A DNA stretch of 13,182 bases from assembly GCA_003554915.1 (NCBI GenBank), contig PWHM01000062.1, forward strand, positions 1 to 13,182. Direction: 5' to 3'. Every line of letters begins with the position of its first letter. Position 1 is the first letter of the stretch. This DNA comes from Candidatus Nealsoniibacteriota bacterium (GTDB taxonomy: Bacteria > Patescibacteriota > Minisyncoccia > Minisyncoccales > PWPS01). Shown here one piece after another: positions 6,151 to 10,537 of this stretch. A program made the translations under genes and the position numbers. A model generated the notes under the pieces. It was not told the origin of the DNA and did not search any database. It saw nothing but the letters and a program-made list of their open reading frames with translations.

Positions 6151-6393
6151 ATGGCCGATACCAAAGTAAAACTATATTCGACGCCGACTTGCACTTATTG
6201 CGTGGCACTTAAAAAGTTTTTTGAGAAAAATGACGTTGAGTTCGAAGAGGTTAACGTAGCCGAAGACGAAGAGGCCTTGAAAGAGATGAAGGAAAAGACC
6301 GGTCAAATGGGTGTTCCGGTGACTGAAATAGGTGAAGACGTAGTGGTCGGCTTCGATAAGAAGAAGATTTCAAAACTTTTAGAAATAAATTAG
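6151..6393 (+). CDS. Glutaredoxin-like thioredoxin-fold protein
   Basis: An 80-residue cytoplasmic protein with the thioredoxin fold: strand KVKLYSTPTC, the redox-active CxxC motif Cys14-Thr-Tyr-Cys17, the cis-proline loop GVPV (Pro56), and a C-terminal VVVGFDKKKISKLL. Its length and pattern fit small glutaredoxin/NrdH-like proteins that transfer electrons to disulfides. I chose the ATG at 6151 over an in-frame ATG at 6106 because a good Shine-Dalgarno (GAGGAAAG) lies 8 nt before it and the protein core starts there; the upstream option would add a 15-residue basic tail. Glutathione is uncertain in an organism of this type, so the reductant may be the thioredoxin reductase at 2494. Expression may depend on the leader hairpin. 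Confidence 0.85.
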   Translation: MADTKVKLYSTPTCTYCVALKKFFEKNDVEFEEVNVAEDEEALKEMKEKTGQMGVPVTEIGEDVVVGFDKKKISKLLEIN

Positions 6394-6396
6394 TTC

Positions 6397-6494
6397 GGGT
6401 TGCTGTCTTGAAAGACCACACCTCAAATCTTCCCTGCCTGCCGGTAGGCAGGCGACAGATAACAGGTAGGATAGCCTTTTCAAGCAGCAATCCC
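6397..6494. repeat. Composite imperfect inverted-repeat element
   Basis: The arm GGGTTGCTGTCTTGAAAG (6397-6414) is nearly the reverse complement of CTTTTCAAGCAGCAATCCC (6476-6494), differing by three single-base insertions or deletions. Between them is a CTGCCT/AGGCAG palindrome (6434-6451) centred on CCGG, whose 14-bp core is the reverse complement of 2287-2300. It begins 4 bp after the glutaredoxin stop. It may be a small non-coding mobile repeat or a structured transcript end; it has no gene. Confidence 0.5.
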
Positions 6495-6505
6495 TCACGG
6501 CCAAG

Positions 6506-6560
6506 AAAGGACTTTTTAAAAGTGACATCCTTCACCGCCGGGTAAGAGAGGAGGTCCTTT
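6506..6560 (+). other. Possible leader stem-loop before gap
   Basis: AAAGGAC (6506-6512) pairs with GTCCTTT (6554-6560). In RNA the stem could extend by five more pairs, some G-U (UUUUU at 6513-6517 against AGGAG at 6549-6553). The right side contains GGAGG, a perfect Shine-Dalgarno core, but the next start codon is about 50 nt away at 6605 and I see no short reading frame behind it. Confidence 0.3.
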
Positions 6561-6604
6561 TAAACCAACAACACAGATACTTACTAATTAAAAACAGATA
6601 ACAT

Positions 6605-7603
6605 ATGATTAAAGTTGCACTCAATGGTTTCGGTCGAATAGGCCGGGCTGTTTTTAAAAACATTATTGACGACTATCCCGAGCTTTCCCTTGTTGCCGTC
6701 AACGATTTGGCAGAGCCGGAAACCCTCTTGCATCTACTTAAAAATGACACGGTTTACGGAAAATTTCCCGGAAAACTGAAATCCGGCAATTTAATAGTCG
6801 ATGACACGGAAGTTAAACTGCTAAGCAAAAAGAATCCGAGTGACCTACCTTGGGAAGAGCTGGATATCGATATTCTGCTGGAGTGCACCGGAGCTTTCAG
6901 GGACTTCGAAGGAGCCAGCGGGCACTTGAAAGCGGGCGCCGAAAAGGTGATAATTTCCGCTCCGTCCAAGGATCCGAAAAAGATTCCTTCCTACGTCCCG
7001 GGTGTAAATGAAGACAGTTATGACGGTGAGAAAATTGTTGATATGGGGTCTTGCACAACCAATGCCTTGGCTCCCGTAGTGAAAGTGCTAAATCAAAACT
7101 TCGGATTGAAGGAGGGAATTATGACTACGATTCATAGCTATACGGTCAGTCAAAATTTACTTGACGGACCCGGCCAAAAGGATTTGAGAAGATGCAGGGC
7201 GGCGGCTGAAAACATAGTTCCGACGACCACCGGAGCGGCCAAAGCCATTTCGAAAGTGATTCCGGAAATGGCGGGGAAATTGGACGGAATGGCCGTCAGG
7301 GTTCCCATTCCGACAGTTTCTTTGGTTGACTTGGTGGCTGTTTTGGACGGACCAGCAAACGTGGAAGGAATAAACAACGCTTTCCGCAAGGCGGCTGAGT
7401 CGGAAGAAATGAAAGATATCTTCGATGTCGAAGAAAGACCCTTGGTCTCTACCGACTTCATTAAGAATCCCCATTCCTCCGTCGTTGACGCCGAAATGAC
7501 CAAGGTGGTCGGCAATACGGTTAAAGTAATAAGTTGGTATGACAACGAGTGGGGCTACGCCAAAAGACTCGTCGACTTCGCTAATTACATCAGCAAAAAG
7601 TGA
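6605..7603 (+). CDS. gap: Glyceraldehyde-3-phosphate dehydrogenase, class I
   Basis: Oxidises glyceraldehyde-3-phosphate to 1,3-bisphosphoglycerate with NAD+ and phosphate, or runs in reverse in gluconeogenesis. The 332-residue length is normal. Visible are the NAD-binding NGFGRIGR (residues 7-14), Asp34 in AVNDL, indicating preference for NAD+ over NADP+, the catalytic Cys150 in GSCTTN, the activating His177 in TIHSYT, the RRCRAAAENIVPTTTGAAKA phosphate-binding stretch, and the C-terminal SWYDNEWGYAKRLVDF. The second Cys commonly found four residues after the catalytic one is Ala here, which some homologues also show. No phosphoglycerate kinase gene follows it, although the two are neighbours in many bacteria. 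The bulged palindrome at 7608 follows its stop codon immediately. Confidence 0.97.
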   Translation: MIKVALNGFGRIGRAVFKNIIDDYPELSLVAVNDLAEPETLLHLLKNDTVYGKFPGKLKSGNLIVDDTEVKLLSKKNPSDLPWEELDIDILLECTGAFRDFEGASGHLKAGAEKVIISAPSKDPKKIPSYVPGVNEDSYDGEKIVDMGSCTTNALAPVVKVLNQNFGLKEGIMTTIHSYTVSQNLLDGPGQKDLRRCRAAAENIVPTTTGAAKAISKVIPEMAGKLDGMAVRVPIPTVSLVDLVAVLDGPANVEGINNAFRKAAESEEMKDIFDVEERPLVSTDFIKNPHSSVVDAEMTKVVGNTVKVISWYDNEWGYAKRLVDFANYISKK

Positions 7604-7607
7604 AAAA

Positions 7608-7645
7608 CCCCCATTTCTACACCCGAGGGGTGTAGAAATAGGGGG
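7608..7645 (+). repeat. Bulged palindrome, copy 2 (CCCCATTTCTACACC type)
   Basis: CCCCCATTTCTACACCC (7608-7624) pairs with GGGTGTAGAAATAGGGGG (7628-7645) around a GAG loop. The unpaired A (7640) in the right arm sits at the same place as in the copy at 2427-2462. Copies differ only in the loop and the outermost pair. It begins 4 bp after the gap stop and ends 14 bp before the next ATG. Confidence 0.85.
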
Positions 7646-7659
7646 GATTACCAAAATAA

Positions 7660-8277
7660 ATGATTCTCGGATACAAAAAAAGAGAAGAGCTTTTAGAAAA
7701 GCACGGCTTAAAGAGACCGGAGACTTTTTTGGTTCAAAGCAAAAAGGAAGCGGTTGAAAAGGGAAAATCCATGGGTTTTCCGGTCGTAGCCAAAATATCC
7801 TCCGACAAGCATCTTCACAGAACGGAGCTTGGCGGAGTGATTGTCGATATCAAAAATGAAGAGGAGCTCGGAGAAGCTTTTGAAAAGTTATCCGGAATTG
7901 AAGACATTGAAGGAATAATAATTCAAAAGCAGATCGACGGAGTGGAGCTCATAGTCGGTGCCAAAAAAGACCCTTCCTTCGGACCGGTGGTCATGCTCGG
8001 CACCGGCGGAATTATGGTTGAGATTTTCAAAGACGTCAGCTTCAGAGTTGCTCCTTTTAAGGTGGATAAGGCAAAAGAAATGATTGAGGAAATTAAGGGA
8101 AAAAAGCTTTTGGACGGCTTTAGGGGTGGTCCCGAGGTGGATAAAGAAAAGCTGGTTGATCTTTTGGTGAAAACTTCCCGGCTCGCTTTTGAAGAAGAGG
8201 TCCGGGAATTGGATTTCAATCCGGTTATCGCTAATGAGCGGGACGTATACATATGTGACGTAAAAATAGTTTTATGA
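7660..8277 (+). CDS. Acetate-CoA ligase (ADP-forming), beta subunit
   Basis: A 205-residue ATP-grasp subunit of ADP-forming acyl-CoA synthetase, which together with the alpha subunit converts acetyl-CoA, ADP and phosphate to acetate, ATP and CoA. The ATP-grasp features are FPVVAKISS, His53-Arg-Thr-Glu-Leu-Gly-Gly-Val (the family's HKSDxGGV, containing its second phosphorylated His), IIIQKQIDGVELIVGAKKDPSFGPVVMLGTGG, and the closing ELDFNPVIANERDVYICDVKIVL. Subunits are separate genes, as in many archaea; other organisms have one fused protein. The stop overlaps the ATG of the alpha gene by 4 bp (ATGA), implying equal, coupled expression. Acetyl-CoA is the likely but unproven substrate, since related enzymes act on other acyl-CoAs. 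Confidence 0.9.
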   Translation: MILGYKKREELLEKHGLKRPETFLVQSKKEAVEKGKSMGFPVVAKISSDKHLHRTELGGVIVDIKNEEELGEAFEKLSGIEDIEGIIIQKQIDGVELIVGAKKDPSFGPVVMLGTGGIMVEIFKDVSFRVAPFKVDKAKEMIEEIKGKKLLDGFRGGPEVDKEKLVDLLVKTSRLAFEEEVRELDFNPVIANERDVYICDVKIVL

Positions 8278-9614
8278 AATTTGAGAAGATATTCAATCCC
8301 AAAACCGTAGCCGTAGTCGGAGCTACCGAAAGACCTTCGTCGGTCGGTAGGGGGCTGGTTGAAAACTTACAAGAAGGAAAGCGGGATCTGTTTTATATCA
8401 ATCCCAATCGAGAAGAGCTCTTCGGTGAAAAGTCTTATTCCAAGGTTACGGATGTATCTGAAGAGATCGATTTGGCAATAATCGCCGTTCCCAAAAACAT
8501 TGCTCCCGAGGTGGTTGATGATTGCATTGAAAAGCAGGTGGGGGCGGTTATAATAATATCGGCCGGGTTTGCCGAGGCGGACGAGGAAGGCGAAAAAAGA
8601 CAAGAGGAGATTTCCAAAAAATTAGAAAAAGCCGATATTCCCTTGGTCGGTCCCAATTGTTTGGGGATTATAAGGCCTCCGGTCAATTTAAACGCCTCTT
8701 TTGCTCCCGGTAGTCCCAAGGAAGGAACTCTTTCTTTAATTTCTCAATCCGGAGCTCTCATAGACTCCATAGTTGACGGATCAAAAAATCAAAATTACGG
8801 TTTTTCTCTGATAGTATCGGTCGGAAACGCCGCCGGATTATCTCTTGTCGATTACGTTCGGGTAGCTGACGAGGATCCGAACACCGAAGTGATAATGCTT
8901 TACATTGAAGGAATCGAAGACGGCAGGGAGTTTTTGAGAGTTTTAGAAGAGGTAAAAACGCCGGTGGTGGCCATAAAAGGAGGCAAAACGGAAAAATCAA
9001 AAAAAGCGATCTCTTCTCATACCGGCTCCTTGGCCGGACGATACGAAGTATTCTCCGCCGCTTTGCGCCAGGCGGGAGTTTTTGAAGTTGATTCATTGGA
9101 GGAAATGTTTGACGTTGCCAAGCTTTTGGCCTGGCAATCGGGATCGGTTGACGAAGTGGGAGTGGTAACCAACGGAGGCGGAGCCGGAGTTTTACTGACC
9201 GACGCTCTTTATAATCAAAACTTGACCCTTCCCGATCTTTCCGAGGAGACGATCAGGAAAATAAAAGAAGATATGCATCCCGACTACTCGAAAGGAAACC
9301 CTTTGGATATAGTGGGCGACGCCCTTCCGGACAGGTACGAATCAGCTTGCCGGGGGGTTATCTCCCAAGAAAACATTTCCGCGCTGGTAGTAATTCAAAC
9401 ACTTCAAATAATGACCGACCCGTTGGAAAATGCAAAAAGGATTGTTAAACTGAAAAAAGAATTTAAAAAACCGATCGCCACCGTTTTTATGGGAGCGGGA
9501 AAAGAAACCAAAGAGGCGATTGCTTATTTGGAAAAAAACGGAATACCGAATTACTCCGATCCCAAAAGAGCGGCAAAACCCTTACAAGCACTAAAACAAA
9601 AACAAGATGAGTGA
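8274..9614 (+). CDS. Acetate-CoA ligase (ADP-forming), alpha subunit
   Basis: A 446-residue protein with the CoA-binding and ligase domains of ADP-forming acyl-CoA synthetase. The CoA-binding Rossmann domain opens with IFNPKTVAVVGATERPSSVG, followed by YINPN, LAIIAVPKNIAPEVVDDC and GPNCLGIIRP. The succinyl-CoA-synthetase-like part has LISQSGALIDSIVDG, VSVGNAAGLSLVDYV and VVAIKGGKTEKSKKAISSHTGSLAG, where His249 is the expected phosphohistidine; a third domain with VVTNGGGAGVLLTDAL follows. Length matches stand-alone alpha subunits. Gene order is beta then alpha, and the alpha stop overlaps the next gene by 8 bp. It probably provides substrate-level ATP from acetyl-CoA in fermentation. Confidence 0.93.
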   Translation: MKFEKIFNPKTVAVVGATERPSSVGRGLVENLQEGKRDLFYINPNREELFGEKSYSKVTDVSEEIDLAIIAVPKNIAPEVVDDCIEKQVGAVIIISAGFAEADEEGEKRQEEISKKLEKADIPLVGPNCLGIIRPPVNLNASFAPGSPKEGTLSLISQSGALIDSIVDGSKNQNYGFSLIVSVGNAAGLSLVDYVRVADEDPNTEVIMLYIEGIEDGREFLRVLEEVKTPVVAIKGGKTEKSKKAISSHTGSLAGRYEVFSAALRQAGVFEVDSLEEMFDVAKLLAWQSGSVDEVGVVTNGGGAGVLLTDALYNQNLTLPDLSEETIRKIKEDMHPDYSKGNPLDIVGDALPDRYESACRGVISQENISALVVIQTLQIMTDPLENAKRIVKLKKEFKKPIATVFMGAGKETKEAIAYLEKNGIPNYSDPKRAAKPLQALKQKQDE

Positions 9615-10524
9615 AAAAATAATAGTGACGGGACACAAAAATCCGGATACCGACACCGTGGTTTCCGCCGTTGTTTGGAGCGGACTTTTAAGCAAAATGG
9701 ACAAACCCGCTTCCCCGGCTGTTTTTGGAGAGCCAAACAAGGAAACCGAGCTTATTTTTGAAAAAGCCGGGATGGATCTACCCGAAAAAAAGGAGCTAAA
9801 AGGCAAAGACGTTTTTTTGGTTGATCACAATGAAGAAGGGCAGCGGCCCGCAGGAGTAAAAAACGTAGTCGGGGTTATTGACCACCACAAGCTGGGAATA
9901 TCCACCGACAGCCCCATCTTTTTCAGAAACGAACCGTTGGGGAGTACTTCCGGCATAATTATGAAGATCGCCGACGAGAGGGGGTTGAAGCTGGATGAAA
10001 AAGAGTCCTTTTTGCTTTTGGCCGGGATAGTTTCCGATACTTTGAAATTCAATTCGCCGACGACGACCGAGGAGGATAAAATTTACGCCCGAAAACTGGC
10101 CGAAGCCACGGACACGGATATCGACGAATTGGCCGAAGAGATGTTCAAGGCCAAATCTGATCTTTCCGACAAAAGCTTAAAGGAGGTTATAGAAGCCGAC
10201 TACAAGGATTTTGAAATGGGTGAAAAAAAAGTGGGCGTGGGAGTAGCCGAGGTGGCCACTACCGACTTTTTCGAAGGTAAAAAGACGGAGATAATTGAAA
10301 AACTAAAAGAGGTAAAGAAGGAAAAGCAGCTCGACTTTCTATTTTTCGGAGTCATAGATATAATTAAAAAAGACACCCGGCTTTATGTTCCTTCCGACAA
10401 GGAAAAGGAATTGGCAAATAAAGCTTTTGAAATGAAAATAAAAGAAAATCCGACGATTTTAAGAGGTGTCGCTTCTCGAAAAAAACAAATCATCCCTCCC
10501 TTGTCGAATATTTTGGGGGGTTAA
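9607..10524 (+). CDS. ppaC: Manganese-dependent inorganic pyrophosphatase (family II, DHH)
   Basis: Hydrolyses pyrophosphate to phosphate in the cytoplasm. The 305-residue protein shows the DHH-family metal ligands of family II pyrophosphatases: His10, Asp14 and Asp16 in GHKNPDTDTV, Asp73 in VDHNE, and Asp92-His93-His94 in IDHHK. It also has GSTSGIIMKIADE and GIVSDTLKFNSPTTTEED. The C-terminal DHHA2 domain ends with the substrate-binding SRKKQIIPPL. There are no regulatory CBS domains, so this is the short constitutive form. The start overlaps the acetyl-CoA synthetase alpha gene by 8 bp, with no separate Shine-Dalgarno. Sitting in this operon, it probably removes PPi from biosynthesis; PEP synthase next door releases phosphate and AMP, not PPi. 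Confidence 0.95.
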   Translation: MSEKIIVTGHKNPDTDTVVSAVVWSGLLSKMDKPASPAVFGEPNKETELIFEKAGMDLPEKKELKGKDVFLVDHNEEGQRPAGVKNVVGVIDHHKLGISTDSPIFFRNEPLGSTSGIIMKIADERGLKLDEKESFLLLAGIVSDTLKFNSPTTTEEDKIYARKLAEATDTDIDELAEEMFKAKSDLSDKSLKEVIEADYKDFEMGEKKVGVGVAEVATTDFFEGKKTEIIEKLKEVKKEKQLDFLFFGVIDIIKKDTRLYVPSDKEKELANKAFEMKIKENPTILRGVASRKKQIIPPLSNILGG

Positions 10525-10537
10525 AACACAAAAAAAT

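Noticed and set aside
6251..6535. Minus-strand 94-residue frame containing RLPTGRQGRF
   Set aside because: It overlaps the glutaredoxin gene in antisense and crosses the GCCTGCCGGTAGGC repeat, which produces the LPTGRQ peptide artefact.
7539..7757. Plus-strand 72-residue frame across the gap-acetyl-CoA synthetase gap
   Set aside because: It overlaps the ends of two well-supported genes in another frame and runs through the bulged palindrome.
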